Of a stretch of DNA of 64,000 nt, positions 33,776-42,554 are shown in pieces. Position numbers and translations under genes: made by a program. How positions within the stretch are numbered: position 1 is the stretch's first letter; the number at the start of each line of letters is the position of its first letter. Location of the stretch: the NCBI GenBank assembly GCA_902776565.1, contig CACYQN010000009.1:75036-139035 (forward strand), read 5' to 3'. The notes under the pieces were generated by a model. That model searched no databases. It was given only the letters and a program-made list of their open reading frames with translations, and had not been told where the DNA came from. The stretch comes from an uncultured Bacteroidia bacterium (lineage in GTDB: Bacteria > Bacteroidota > Bacteroidia > Bacteroidales > ML635J-15).

Positions 33776-35236
33776 ATGCTTTTTAACTCTTTCGAATTCG
33801 CCATTTTCCTGCCAATAACATTCATACTCTATTGGCTTTTCAACAGGAACCTGAAGTTGCAAAACGCATTCATCGTTGCTGTTTCGTACCTATTTTACGG
33901 ATGGTGGGACTGGCGTTTCCTAATACTAATCGCATTTACAACATTTTGCAGCTACACAAGCGGAATCCTCATAGACAAGGCAACCCGGAAATCACAAAAC
34001 AAGAAGGCAAAAATCATATCTGCAGCCAACATAACGATAAACCTGTTGATACTAGGCGTATTCAAATATTACAACTTTTTCGTCACAAGTCTTGCCGATG
34101 CCTTTTCTGCATTTGGGATAACGCTGGGAACCGCCACGTTAAACATCATTCTGCCAGTCGGAATCAGTTTCTACACATTTCAGGCACTAAGCTATTCCAT
34201 TGATGTTTACCGCCGTAAGATAGAAGCCTCGCACGACATAATTGCATTTTTTGCCTTCGTAAGCTTTTTCCCACAACTCGTTGCCGGACCTATCGAGCGA
34301 GCCACAAACCTTCTGCCTCAATTCACACGGAAACGCAGTTTCGACTACGGGACTGCCGTTGACGGTTGCCGACAAATCCTGTGGGGACTTTTCAAGAAGA
34401 TAGTCGTAGCAGACAACTGCGCAACGACCTGCAACCAGATTTTTGCCACCTACGCCGACCAGCCTGCAAGCATGCTAATGGTCGGTGCTTTGCTTTTCAC
34501 CTTCCAGATATACGGCGACTTCTCTGGCTATTCCGACATAGCCATCGGTACGGCCAAGTTGTTCGGCATAAAGTTGATGCGCAACTTCAACATTCCCTAT
34601 TTCAGCCGCGACATAGCCGAATTCTGGCGCAGATGGCATATTTCACTCACAACTTGGTTCCGCGACTATATATATATTCCATTGGGTGGAAGCCGAGTTT
34701 CAAAGGCAAAAGTTGTGCGCAACACCTTGATAATTTTCCTGTTAAGCGGACTTTGGCACGGTGCGAACTGGACTTTTGTCGTCTGGGGTGCATACCACGC
34801 ACTGCTATTCCTACCGCTTATACTACTTGGTAAAAATCGCAAATACACAAACACCATAGCCGAAGGCAAGCATCTTCCTAGCATAAAGGAATTTGCAATG
34901 ATGCTGATAACTTTTCTGCTTGTGGTTGTCGGATGGATTTTCTTCAGGGCAGAAACCATTGGCGATGCGTGGCACTACATCTGCGGACTTTGCAATTTGA
35001 ACATCTTCAAGGCTTCTTACCTATTCTTTACTTCTCCAAAGAATTTTGCTGGAATTTTCGTAATCGTAATGCTTGCAACAGAATGGTGGCAACGCAGCAA
35101 GGAACACGGACTTGGCGATTTAAACATTTCAATCAAATTCCCTATAATCAGATACTTATTGTATTTCTCCCTATTCTTCTCAATCCTTGCATTCCAGACT
35201 TCCGACTCAATACAATTCCTATATTTCCAGTTCTGA
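33776..35236 (+). CDS. MBOAT-family membrane-bound O-acyltransferase (AlgI-like)
   Basis: 486 residues with about ten hydrophobic segments. Diagnostic parts are LPVGISFYTFQALSYSIDVYR, FPQLVAGPIERA, WRRWHISLTTWFRDYIYIPLGGSR and the catalytic-His segment LLSGLWHGANWTFVVWGAYHA. AlgI-type proteins move acyl groups across the membrane for O-acetylation of a surface polymer (alginate, peptidoglycan or another glycan). The following gene, separated by 1 bp, encodes an SGNH-like partner, as in AlgI/AlgJ or DltB/DltD pairs. The substrate is not known. Confidence 0.92.
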   Translation: MLFNSFEFAIFLPITFILYWLFNRNLKLQNAFIVAVSYLFYGWWDWRFLILIAFTTFCSYTSGILIDKATRKSQNKKAKIISAANITINLLILGVFKYYNFFVTSLADAFSAFGITLGTATLNIILPVGISFYTFQALSYSIDVYRRKIEASHDIIAFFAFVSFFPQLVAGPIERATNLLPQFTRKRSFDYGTAVDGCRQILWGLFKKIVVADNCATTCNQIFATYADQPASMLMVGALLFTFQIYGDFSGYSDIAIGTAKLFGIKLMRNFNIPYFSRDIAEFWRRWHISLTTWFRDYIYIPLGGSRVSKAKVVRNTLIIFLLSGLWHGANWTFVVWGAYHALLFLPLILLGKNRKYTNTIAEGKHLPSIKEFAMMLITFLLVVVGWIFFRAETIGDAWHYICGLCNLNIFKASYLFFTSPKNFAGIFVIVMLATEWWQRSKEHGLGDLNISIKFPIIRYLLYFSLFFSILAFQTSDSIQFLYFQF

Positions 35237-35237
35237 T

Positions 35238-36218
35238 ATGAAAAAGTTCCTGATAAAGACAGCATTAATATTCGTGATATTTGCCATTCTGTACATTCCG
35301 GCATATAGCATACTGAATATGATTGCCGATAAGGATTCTCAAAAAACATCCGACTTTGAATATCTGAAAACTACAGAAATAAAGTTCAATGAAATAGACA
35401 GTTACAAGGACATTGACATTCTCTTTGTCGGAAGCAGCCATACATACAGGTCGTTCGACCCTCGCATATTCTCAAAAGAAGGATTGAAGGTATTCAACCT
35501 AGGGACCAGTTCTCAGACCTGCATGCAGTCGTGGTTCCTGATAGACAGATACATAGATGTTCTCAGTCCCAAATGCGTAGTCTATGACCTATTCCCCGAC
35601 CTGATGAACAACAAGGGTGAAGAATCAACTATAGATTTCATATCCTCCAACTTCGAGCACAATCAGGCAATGTGGGAATGGACAAAACTGAAGATGGCTC
35701 TGTGCACGAAAAATATGTACACTATAAACAAATGGATATACAAGGCTTTTCAACGACACATACTTCGCAACGAAAATAGAATACAAACGATTAAAGATGA
35801 TGAACTTAGGATAAGAAACGAGAGATACATAAAAGGCGGATTCGTTGAAAGGGATATGGAATATTACGATTTAAGTTACGACAACAGGATTGATACGACC
35901 TGCAAGCTCGGCACAATGCAAATGATATTTCTGCGAAAAACCGTTAATCTATTAAAGGACAAAGGGATAAACTATCTGCTTGTTGAAACGCCAGTACCTT
36001 CGGTATTGTACAAATCATACGACAATCACGACCAATATGCTGAAAAAATTTCTGAATACGGCACATTCTACGACTACAACACGCGCCTCAACCTTAACGA
36101 TTCGCTAGACTTCTACGATTCGCACCATCTTAACCAAAATGGCGTTGTAAAATATGACTCCTTGCTAATAAAGGACTTATACGAACTGAAGTATATCAGT
36201 AATGGCATTAACTATTAA
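35238..36218 (+). CDS. Membrane-anchored SGNH-hydrolase-like partner of the MBOAT protein
   Basis: 326 residues from the ATG 1 bp after the MBOAT stop, which begins an uncleaved N-terminal anchor (MKKFLIKTALIFVIFAILYIPA). The periplasmic part has ILFVGSSHTYRSF, in the place of the SGNH nucleophile block (GSSH), and DFYDSHHLNQNG near the C-terminus, the D-x-x-H block. This is the layout of AlgJ/AlgX/DltD-type proteins that finish O-acyl transfer outside the membrane. Pairing with the MBOAT gene supports this; the acceptor is unknown. Confidence 0.78.
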   Translation: MKKFLIKTALIFVIFAILYIPAYSILNMIADKDSQKTSDFEYLKTTEIKFNEIDSYKDIDILFVGSSHTYRSFDPRIFSKEGLKVFNLGTSSQTCMQSWFLIDRYIDVLSPKCVVYDLFPDLMNNKGEESTIDFISSNFEHNQAMWEWTKLKMALCTKNMYTINKWIYKAFQRHILRNENRIQTIKDDELRIRNERYIKGGFVERDMEYYDLSYDNRIDTTCKLGTMQMIFLRKTVNLLKDKGINYLLVETPVPSVLYKSYDNHDQYAEKISEYGTFYDYNTRLNLNDSLDFYDSHHLNQNGVVKYDSLLIKDLYELKYISNGINY

Positions 36219-36222
36219 CGTC

Positions 36223-37077
36223 CTATGGCCTCAGTTTCAAACGCTTGCCAACACTCAGTATTGAACTTTCCTTTATTCCGTTGAGGTCGCAAATCTGCTT
36301 TACCGAAACCTTGTACTTGCGTGCAATGCCATAAAGTGTATCGCCCGACTTAACTATGTGATACTGTGAATTATCTACAAACTTCATATAGTCAAAATTG
36401 CTTGCATAAATTGGAATCCTGTCGGCTACCAAGGCGCCAGTCTGAGTATTAAAGACAAGTTCGGGGTCGAAGGCATTGTCCTTCAGACGAGTCTCGAAAT
36501 GCAGATGGTTCGATGTCTTTCCGCCAAAGCCAAGGATTTCGCCAGCATTGACTTTTTGGTTGACCTTGCATTTTACATCGTCGAGGTGAGCATATACGGT
36601 TTCGAGTCCGTTGTAATGTCTGACAACCACAGCGTTACCATATTTAGAACCGCTCCACCCTGCGAAACGCACAATGCCATCGAAGGCTGCGAATACAGCA
36701 TCGCCAGATTTTAGAGCAATGTCAATTCCCGTGTGCATCTTTCCGCTACGCATACCGAAACTCGAAACCACCTTTCCCTTTGCAGGAAAACTGCAGCTAT
36801 CATTGCCAAAGTCGATGACACTCGCATCTTTTGTTCGTGCGTAATCAGGATTTTGTGCATATACCGAGGTTGTCACCCAGTTTTCGGCCTTAATATCTGT
36901 AGTATCGATTGTCGCCGATTTTACATCCGGCTGTATTTCAATGTATTGCCAGCTCTTGTCATCATATAGTATTATCGAAAGGTTTCCACGTGAAATTGTA
37001 TCAACAGGCGTTTTTACCTGAGCAAACGACAAGGCGCAGACCGAGCATAGTGCAATTGCAAGCGATATTCTTTTCAT
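36223..37077 (-). CDS. M23 metallopeptidase with C-terminal LysM domain
   Basis: 284 residues with signal peptide (MKRISLAIALCSVCALSFA). The M23 domain (about 100-215) has VVSSFGMRSGKMHTGIDIALKSGD with the zinc-binding H-x3-D, YAHLDDV and NHLHFETR with the second H-x-H. A LysM peptidoglycan-binding domain (about 238-283, HIVKSGDTLYGIARKYKVS) follows. It probably cuts or remodels peptidoglycan in the periplasm. The gene is convergent with the SGNH gene. A TACTTTTG -7 box ends only 5 bp before the ATG, so the transcript may have almost no leader. Confidence 0.9.
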   Translation of the reverse strand: MKRISLAIALCSVCALSFAQVKTPVDTISRGNLSIILYDDKSWQYIEIQPDVKSATIDTTDIKAENWVTTSVYAQNPDYARTKDASVIDFGNDSCSFPAKGKVVSSFGMRSGKMHTGIDIALKSGDAVFAAFDGIVRFAGWSGSKYGNAVVVRHYNGLETVYAHLDDVKCKVNQKVNAGEILGFGGKTSNHLHFETRLKDNAFDPELVFNTQTGALVADRIPIYASNFDYMKFVDNSQYHIVKSGDTLYGIARKYKVSVKQICDLNGIKESSILSVGKRLKLRP

Positions 37078-37081
37078 ACTG

Positions 37082-37089
37082 CAAAAGTA
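37082..37089 (-). promoter_or_regulatory. -7 box abutting the M23-LysM gene start
   Basis: TACTTTTG on the minus strand, 4 bp from the ATG. If used, transcription starts at or next to the start codon (leaderless mRNA). The -33 element is not evident. Confidence 0.45.
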
Positions 37090-37160
37090 GGGAATTCCAA
37101 CGAAAATGCTAGTTTTTTCCGTAATGGAATTTGACCTTGCTTATTATTGCCTACTATTGT

Positions 37161-37191
37161 TTTGGTGTTCGCCAGATTTTTTATAAATTTG
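37161..37191 (+). promoter_or_regulatory. Promoter with long leader for the Thr-rich barrel gene
   Basis: TTTG at 37161-37164, a 19-bp spacer and TAAATTTG at 37184-37191 fit the consensus exactly. The predicted 5' leader of about 190 nt contains CCAAAAG / CTTTTGG arms near 37228-37268, which can form a stem-loop. No known riboswitch is recognised. Confidence 0.7.
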
Positions 37192-37388
37192 CATAAAACA
37201 AATTTTACGATAACGTATGTTGTTTTTGCATACCAAAAGCCTAATAATCAATGCTATTGACTTTTGGCATAATAATTGATACTAAACATTCGTCCTTGCA
37301 AACGGTTGCATTAAAAGACTCCGTGCATCAATTGTGGAGGACAAATTGGAAATTAATTACAAATTAGGAGTCTAAAAAATAAATTAAT

Positions 37389-38261
37389 ATGAGAAAAATA
37401 TTATCGGCAATAATGATTTTGCTGCTTTCGGCGGGAATAGTTCTCGCACAGAATGTCACTACCAAAACGCCATCGTCGAATACGGGAAACTCAGGAACCA
37501 CCACTACAACGACGACACCAAGCACCAAAGGCACTGGCAATCAAGGTTCAACAGAGACAAAAGGAAATCCCTCAACTCCTGCTACAACCAGCACCAATAG
37601 CAGTACGGAAACATCACCGTGGGCTAACACAACCCCAACCGATGACACTCCGGCAACGACAACAACGGCAAAATCAGACGTCACACTTGACCACTTCATC
37701 ATTGGCGGTGGCATAAGTGCAGGTGGATTAATTTCAACCGATATTATCAGTACAGGCGGAATGCTGAATGCCGAATTTGAAGTAATGGTACAATTCAAAC
37801 ACCATCGTTTGGGAATTGGTGGAGACAAGACTTTAATGCTCAATCTCAGGAACTTGGGAACTGTAATAGGTACTTTAGGCAAGTCAAACTGCAACCTCAA
37901 CAAAGTATATTTCACATACGAATGGACTTTGTTCAAACGCAGTCCTATCAACTTTACTGCTGGTTTTAAGATTGGTTCCTTTGATGTAGGAAAGTCTGAA
38001 TACAGGACAGAACAAGAAGAAAACAACCAGAAAGCAACAAAATCGCCCTTCTTCGCTGCCGCAGCAATTGCAGTGGAAGTCGGCCATCCTCGCTTCCTGC
38101 TTTACATTAAGCCGGAAATCGGATTCCACTCATACGACACAGGTTCGTGGAGAAAAGACATCTACGCAATGGCAACAGTTGGTTTCCGCTGGAAGACAAA
38201 ACGTCTGGACAAGTATGACAGCATGAAGACTGCGACTGAACCAGAAAAGAAATTTGAATAA
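37389..38261 (+). CDS. Secreted protein with Thr/Ser-rich linker and outer-membrane barrel-like domain
   Basis: 290 residues. The signal peptide ends at about residue 20 (LLLSAGIVLA-QNV). Residues 22-95 are a low-complexity linker of Thr, Ser, Gly, Asn and Pro with a run of seven Thr, likely disordered and possibly O-glycosylated. The C-terminal 190 residues alternate in a barrel-like pattern (FIIGGGISAGGLISTD, FFAAAAIAVEVGHPRFLLYIKPEIGF, MATVGFRWKTK). The family is not recognised. A consensus promoter with a long leader precedes it and a TonB-domain gene follows after 13 bp. Confidence 0.75.
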   Translation: MRKILSAIMILLLSAGIVLAQNVTTKTPSSNTGNSGTTTTTTTPSTKGTGNQGSTETKGNPSTPATTSTNSSTETSPWANTTPTDDTPATTTTAKSDVTLDHFIIGGGISAGGLISTDIISTGGMLNAEFEVMVQFKHHRLGIGGDKTLMLNLRNLGTVIGTLGKSNCNLNKVYFTYEWTLFKRSPINFTAGFKIGSFDVGKSEYRTEQEENNQKATKSPFFAAAAIAVEVGHPRFLLYIKPEIGFHSYDTGSWRKDIYAMATVGFRWKTKRLDKYDSMKTATEPEKKFE

Positions 38262-38274
38262 TTAACGAAAATAT

Positions 38275-38682
38275 ATGGTTATGAAGAAATTAGTTTTAGT
38301 GATTATGATGGCTTGCATAGCTTTCGCAAGCTTCGCACAGGACAAAAACGCAACAATGGAAGTAAAATCGACAGTAGCAAGCGGTTTTGACAAGTGCGCG
38401 ATGTATCCTGGCGGTGAAAACGGAATGAACACATTCATTCACAAGAACATCGACTACCCGATGGCTGCAATTAAGAGCGGCAAGGAAGGCAATGTAACAG
38501 TACGCTTCACAGTAAATACCGACGGTTCTGTGTCGAATGTGAAAGTTGTAAAAGGTCTTGAACCAAGCATCGATGCAGAAGCCGTAAAGGTTGTAAGCAA
38601 GATGAAAGGCTGGACTCCCGCAATGAAGGGTGGCAAGGCTGTCCCAATGGAATACGAAGTAAAATGCAACTTCCAGAAGTAA
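38275..38682 (+). CDS. Secreted TonB C-terminal-domain protein
   Basis: 135 residues; the second Met (38281) begins a better signal peptide (MKKLVLVIMMACIAFASFA, then QDKN). The mature part is a single TonB C-terminal domain: YPGGENGMNTFIHKNIDYPMAAIKSGKEGNVTVRFTVNTDGSVSNVKVVKG, ending EYEVKCNF. It lacks the N-terminal anchor and Pro-rich spacer of true TonB, so it is a periplasmic stand-alone domain, common in Bacteroidota and of unclear role. It is 13 bp after the barrel gene and is followed by a terminator. Confidence 0.88.
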   Translation: MVMKKLVLVIMMACIAFASFAQDKNATMEVKSTVASGFDKCAMYPGGENGMNTFIHKNIDYPMAAIKSGKEGNVTVRFTVNTDGSVSNVKVVKGLEPSIDAEAVKVVSKMKGWTPAMKGGKAVPMEYEVKCNFQK

Positions 38683-38701
38683 AAAAAATCTCTTTCTAAC
38701 A

Positions 38702-38735
38702 GAAGCCTTCTGTCAAACGACGGAAGGCTTTTTTA
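38702..38735 (+). terminator. Terminator after the TonB-domain gene
   Basis: Stem AAGCCTTC / GAAGGCTT with a 12-nt loop and T-run, about 20 bp after the stop codon. It runs directly into the next promoter. Confidence 0.88.
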
Positions 38736-38765
38736 TTGCAACAACAAAAAAATACATTAACTTTG
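38735..38765 (+). promoter_or_regulatory. Promoter of the sirtuin gene
   Basis: ATTG at 38735-38738, a 19-bp spacer and TAACTTTG at 38758-38765. The leader is about 15 nt. This fixes the start at the ATG at 38787 rather than the in-frame start at 38736, which lies inside the promoter. Confidence 0.7.
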
Positions 38766-38786
38766 CCTCGTAACAAATTATCAACT

Positions 38787-39530
38787 ATGAACAAGATTGA
38801 AGAAGCGGCAAGAATCATTGCCAATGCAAAATGCCTGTGCGTATTCACTGGTGCAGGTGTATCAAAGGAAAGTGGAATCCCAACATTCAGGGGAAGCGAA
38901 GACAGCGTTTACGAAAACTACGACCAGTCGATGCTGGAACTAAACACCTATATCCGTCGCACCGAAGAAGCATGGCCTGTGGTCAACAAGGTGTTTTACA
39001 AGTTTTTCAAGGATGCTCAGCCAAATGCGGCTCACACGACACTTGCAAAATGGGAAAAAGAAGGATTGGTCAAAGCAGTCATCACACAGAACATCGACTC
39101 GTTGCATCAGTCTGCTGGAAACAAGCACGTTATTGAGTTTCACGGTGGTAAGGGACATTTTGTCTGCCTTAAGTGTGGAAAGAAATACCCGACAGCTTCG
39201 CTACAACTCACAAATGAAGTTCCTCGTTGCGAATGCGGTGGCGTACTGAAGCCGGGGTTCATTTTCTTTGGCGAAGGGATTCCCGAGGATGCCTACAACG
39301 AATCGTTCGACCTTACAGGGAAATGCGACGTAATGCTGGTAATCGGAACAACCGGCGAAGTTCAGCCTGCAGCATATCTGCCCCACGTTGCAAAGCAGCA
39401 CGGAGCAAAAATCATTGAAGTCAACCCGCAGAAATCGGCATACACCGACAGGATTACCGACATCTACCTCGGCATGGGCGCAGTTGAAGCTATGACAAAG
39501 ATTGACGAAGAAATACAAAAACTGAAGTAA
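38787..39530 (+). CDS. NAD-dependent protein deacylase, Sir2 family
   Basis: 247 residues. Sirtuin marks are CVFTGAGVSKESGIPTFRG (NAD loop), ITQNIDSLHQSAG, the catalytic His in VIEFHGGKGHFVC and VIGTTGEVQPAA. The zinc-binding module has CLKC and then CEC (two residues closer than the usual C-x2-C), so zinc binding may rely on a slightly altered set. Sirtuins remove acetyl or other acyl groups from lysines using NAD. It starts an operon with the dehydrogenase 2 bp downstream. Confidence 0.92.
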   Translation: MNKIEEAARIIANAKCLCVFTGAGVSKESGIPTFRGSEDSVYENYDQSMLELNTYIRRTEEAWPVVNKVFYKFFKDAQPNAAHTTLAKWEKEGLVKAVITQNIDSLHQSAGNKHVIEFHGGKGHFVCLKCGKKYPTASLQLTNEVPRCECGGVLKPGFIFFGEGIPEDAYNESFDLTGKCDVMLVIGTTGEVQPAAYLPHVAKQHGAKIIEVNPQKSAYTDRITDIYLGMGAVEAMTKIDEEIQKLK

Positions 39531-39532
39531 AG

Positions 39533-40477
39533 ATGAAAATAGTACAGGTTGAATCGTTGGGCGTATCGAAGCAGGAACTCGAAAACGCCAAGCAGGAATT
39601 TGAAAGTTTAGGTCACCAATATACATACTACACCGACATTCCAAAGGACGAGGACGAGCTGATTGCTCGCATGAAGGATGCAGAGATTGTGAATATCAGC
39701 AATATAAAGTTGACCGCAAGGGCAATAGAATCCTGTCAGAACCTGAAATATCTGAACGTAGCCTTCACTGGCACCGACCACGTTGACATAGAATGCTGCC
39801 GCAAGCATGGCATAAAGGTCAGCAATGCCGCAGGATACTCGACCGAAGCAGTCTCGGAACTTGCCGTAGGTCTTGCCGTCGCACTGATGCGCAACTTCAG
39901 CCAGATGGATGCTAACACACGCAAGCTTGGAAACCGCAACAATTTCCTTGGCACCGAACTTTGCGGAAAGACAGTCGGCATTGTCGGAACTGGCAACATC
40001 GGACTTGCTACAGCAAAGATTTTCAAGGCATTCGGATGCAAGATACTGGCATATAGCAGGACAAAAAAGGACATTGATGGCATAGACTACGTTACTCTTG
40101 ACGAACTTTTTGCCCACTCCGACATCATCAGCCTGCATATTCCTGCAAATCCACAGACGAAAGGCTTGATTAACAAAGATTTGCTTGCAAAAATGAAGAG
40201 CTCGGCAATAATCATAAACACTGCCCGCGGTCCTGTTATGGACAATGCTGCACTTGCAGAACTGCTGAAAGCAGGGAAAATCGCAGGAGCAGGAATCGAT
40301 GTTTACGAAAGCGAACCGCCTCTGCCCGAGAACTATCCGCTTCTCTCCGCTCCCAACACCATACTTTTGCCACACGTTGGCTACGCATCGAAGGAAGCAA
40401 TGCAGAAAAGGTTTGTCATTGTTCGCTCCAATTTGCACTCGTATCTACAAGGACGACAGGAAAATGTGATACTGTAA
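39533..40477 (+). CDS. D-2-hydroxyacid dehydrogenase (NAD-dependent)
   Basis: 314 residues. The split catalytic domain (1-95 and 285-314) surrounds a Rossmann domain with VGIVGTGNIGLATAKIFKAFG. Catalytic residues are visible: Arg in IINTARGPVMD, Glu in ESEPPLPENYP and His in LLPHVGYASKEA. The family includes lactate, glycerate and phosphoglycerate dehydrogenases; there is no ACT domain, so it is not classical SerA. The substrate cannot be fixed from sequence. It is coupled to the sirtuin gene. Confidence 0.9.
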   Translation: MKIVQVESLGVSKQELENAKQEFESLGHQYTYYTDIPKDEDELIARMKDAEIVNISNIKLTARAIESCQNLKYLNVAFTGTDHVDIECCRKHGIKVSNAAGYSTEAVSELAVGLAVALMRNFSQMDANTRKLGNRNNFLGTELCGKTVGIVGTGNIGLATAKIFKAFGCKILAYSRTKKDIDGIDYVTLDELFAHSDIISLHIPANPQTKGLINKDLLAKMKSSAIIINTARGPVMDNAALAELLKAGKIAGAGIDVYESEPPLPENYPLLSAPNTILLPHVGYASKEAMQKRFVIVRSNLHSYLQGRQENVIL

Positions 40478-40500
40478 AGCAGAACTCATAGAAACACACG

Positions 40501-40535
40501 AAAAAAGGAATGTAATTCGCTACATTCCTTTTTCT
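40501..40535 (+). terminator. Terminator of the sirtuin/dehydrogenase operon
   Basis: Stem AAGGAATGTA / TACATTCCTT with a 6-nt loop and T-rich tail. A-run on the other side could help the convergent nqr operon end as well. Confidence 0.85.
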
Positions 40536-40559
40536 CATTTAATGGGAAATCCATTTATT

Positions 40560-40660
40560 ATAACGTCGCAATGCATTGCGCCGCTACAAATCAAAAAAAA
40601 CGTCAATCCATTTTCATCTTGTCCGCAAAATCGTAAACCTTTAGCTCGACGTAGCCAATC
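40560..40660. repeat. Two dispersed repeats between dehydrogenase and nqrF
   Basis: At 40560-40587 lies an imperfect copy of the GCAATGCATTGC palindrome. At 40638-40660, on the minus strand, lies GATTGGCTACGTCGAGCTAA, a copy of the repeat also at 796-820 and in the tail of the GIY-YIG pseudogene (55348-55370). Neither is coding here. Confidence 0.65.
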
Positions 40661-40678
40661 TAAAATCGTAAATCCATT

Positions 40679-41932
40679 TTATCCACCAAAATCGTCAAAT
40701 GCTATCATCTCCTCCGGAACACCGTAGTCGTCGAGCATCTTGGTGACGGCTGCCGTCATCATTGGCGGACCGCAGAGGTAATATTCGATTTCTTCTGGCT
40801 CCTGATGGTTCTTCAGATAATTGTCCTCGATAACCTTGTGGATGAAACCTACATAGCCGTCCCAATTGTCCTCGGGCTTTGGCTCCGACAAGGCAATGTT
40901 GAACGAGAAATTCGGGAACTCGACTTCAATCTGCTTGAAATCGTTTTCGTAGAAAATTTCGCGGCGCGACCTTGCTCCGTACCAGAACGAAACCTTGCGC
41001 GTTGTCTTCAAAGTCTTGAACAAGTGGAAGATATGCGAACGCATTGGAGCCATACCTGCGCCACCACCTATAAACATAATCTCGCGGTTGGTATCCTTGA
41101 TGTGGAATTCGCCGTAAGGTCCCGAAATCATAACCTTGTCGCCCGGCTTGCGCGAGAAAATGAACGACGAGCATACACCAGGATTGACATTCATAAATGT
41201 TCCTGCGCTCCTGTCCCACGGCGGCGTTGCAATACGGATGTTGAGCATAACCATATTGCTCTCGGCTGGATGATTGGCCATAGAGTAAGCACGGAAAGTT
41301 GGTTCGGGATTCGTCATCTTCAACTTCCAGATGCCCAGCTTGTCCCAGTCTTCCTTGAACTCGTCATCCACATCAATATCCTTCGAATAATCGACCGTAA
41401 CTTGCGGAACATCAATCTGTATGTACGAACCCGACTTGAAATTCAGCGTCTCGCCTTCGGGCAACTTGACAACAAATTCCTTTATAAAGGTAGCCACATT
41501 GCGGTTCGACACAACCTCGCACTCCATCTTCTTGATTCCCATAATATCCTCGGGAATAACAAGTTTCATGTCGTTGCGAACCTTCACCTGACAAGCCAAA
41601 CGCCAGAAGTTCTGCTGTTCCTTGCGTGTGAAGAAACCTGTTTCAGTCGGCAGGATTCCATTTCCACCCTGCACCACACGGCACTTGCACATACCGCAAC
41701 TACCACCGCCACCGCAAGCCGAAGGAAGATGGATATTATGCTCCTTCAAGGTTAGCATCAACGAGTTGCCAGTATCGACTTCGAGAGTATCTTTATCGTT
41801 AATCGTAATTTTCACCTTCGACTGAGGCGTAAGTTTTTTCTTGGCAAAAAGCAAAATTGCAACCAAGGCGACCATCACGACTAAGAAAACCGCAATGGCA
41901 CTGATAAGAACTATAGATTGAAACAACAGCAT
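40679..41932 (-). CDS. nqrF: Na+-translocating NADH:quinone reductase subunit F
   Basis: 417 residues. One N-terminal transmembrane helix is followed by a 2Fe-2S ferredoxin domain (C-x5-C-x2-C in ACGGGGSCGMCKC and the fourth Cys in FWRLACQV), an FAD domain (FRAYSMANHP) and an NADH-binding domain (MFIGGGAGMAPMRSHIF). It takes electrons from NADH and passes them to the membrane subunits. It is the last gene of the complete nqr operon. Confidence 0.97.
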   Translation of the reverse strand: MLLFQSIVLISAIAVFLVVMVALVAILLFAKKKLTPQSKVKITINDKDTLEVDTGNSLMLTLKEHNIHLPSACGGGGSCGMCKCRVVQGGNGILPTETGFFTRKEQQNFWRLACQVKVRNDMKLVIPEDIMGIKKMECEVVSNRNVATFIKEFVVKLPEGETLNFKSGSYIQIDVPQVTVDYSKDIDVDDEFKEDWDKLGIWKLKMTNPEPTFRAYSMANHPAESNMVMLNIRIATPPWDRSAGTFMNVNPGVCSSFIFSRKPGDKVMISGPYGEFHIKDTNREIMFIGGGAGMAPMRSHIFHLFKTLKTTRKVSFWYGARSRREIFYENDFKQIEVEFPNFSFNIALSEPKPEDNWDGYVGFIHKVIEDNYLKNHQEPEEIEYYLCGPPMMTAAVTKMLDDYGVPEEMIAFDDFGG

Positions 41933-41936
41933 AATC

Positions 41937-42554
41937 CTACAATTTTATTCCCATAAATCCCATGAAAGCAAGTCCCATAAGACCGACAATTATGAACGCA
42001 ATGCCCAATCCGTCAAGGGCTTTTGGTATCTTCGAGTATTTAATCTTTTCGCGGATGGCTGCAAGGCTGACAATTGCAAGCAACCAGCCGATTCCAGAAC
42101 CGAAACCGAAAACGGCAGCCTCGCCAACATTTGCGTACGAGCGTTCCGCCATAAAGAGCGAACCGCCTAATATTGCGCAGTTTACTGCAATCAGCGGCAG
42201 GAAGATTCCCAGCGAATTGTACAGCGACGGCGAGAATTTCTCGATTACCATCTCGACGAGCTGAGTCATCGAAGCCACAACTGCAATAAACACTATAAAC
42301 GTAAGGAACGACAGGTCAACATCGGCAAACGACGGTGAAATCCAAGTCATTGCGCCCTTGCAAAGCAAATACTTCTCGATAAGGTAGTTGATTGGAACGG
42401 TAATCGTAAGCATAAACGCCACAGCCACGCCCAATCCGAACGAGGTCTTAACTGTCTTCGACACAGCAAGATACGAGCACATTCCGAGGAAATATGCGAA
42501 AATCATATTGTCGATAAAAATCGACTTGACGAATATGTTGGCAATGTTTTCCAT
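41937..42554 (-). CDS. nqrE: Na+-translocating NADH:quinone reductase subunit E
   Basis: 205 residues with six transmembrane helices. It starts [28 protein letters not shown], typical for NqrE, where a conserved Cys (here MCSYLAVS) helps bind the membrane iron centre between NqrD and NqrE. The gene overlaps nqrD by 1 bp and lies 4 bp before nqrF. Confidence 0.95.
   Translation of the reverse strand: MENIANIFVKSIFIDNMIFAYFLGMCSYLAVSKTVKTSFGLGVAVAFMLTITVPINYLIEKYLLCKGAMTWISPSFADVDLSFLTFIVFIAVVASMTQLVEMVIEKFSPSLYNSLGIFLPLIAVNCAILGGSLFMAERSYANVGEAAVFGFGSGIGWLLAIVSLAAIREKIKYSKIPKALDGLGIAFIIVGLMGLAFMGFMGIKL

Noticed and set aside
38735..38786. Longer sirtuin start at 38736
   Set aside because: The extra 17 codons run through the promoter boxes and the end of the previous terminator.
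40805..41755. 316-codon open frame opposite nqrF
   Set aside because: Antisense shadow of a conserved gene.
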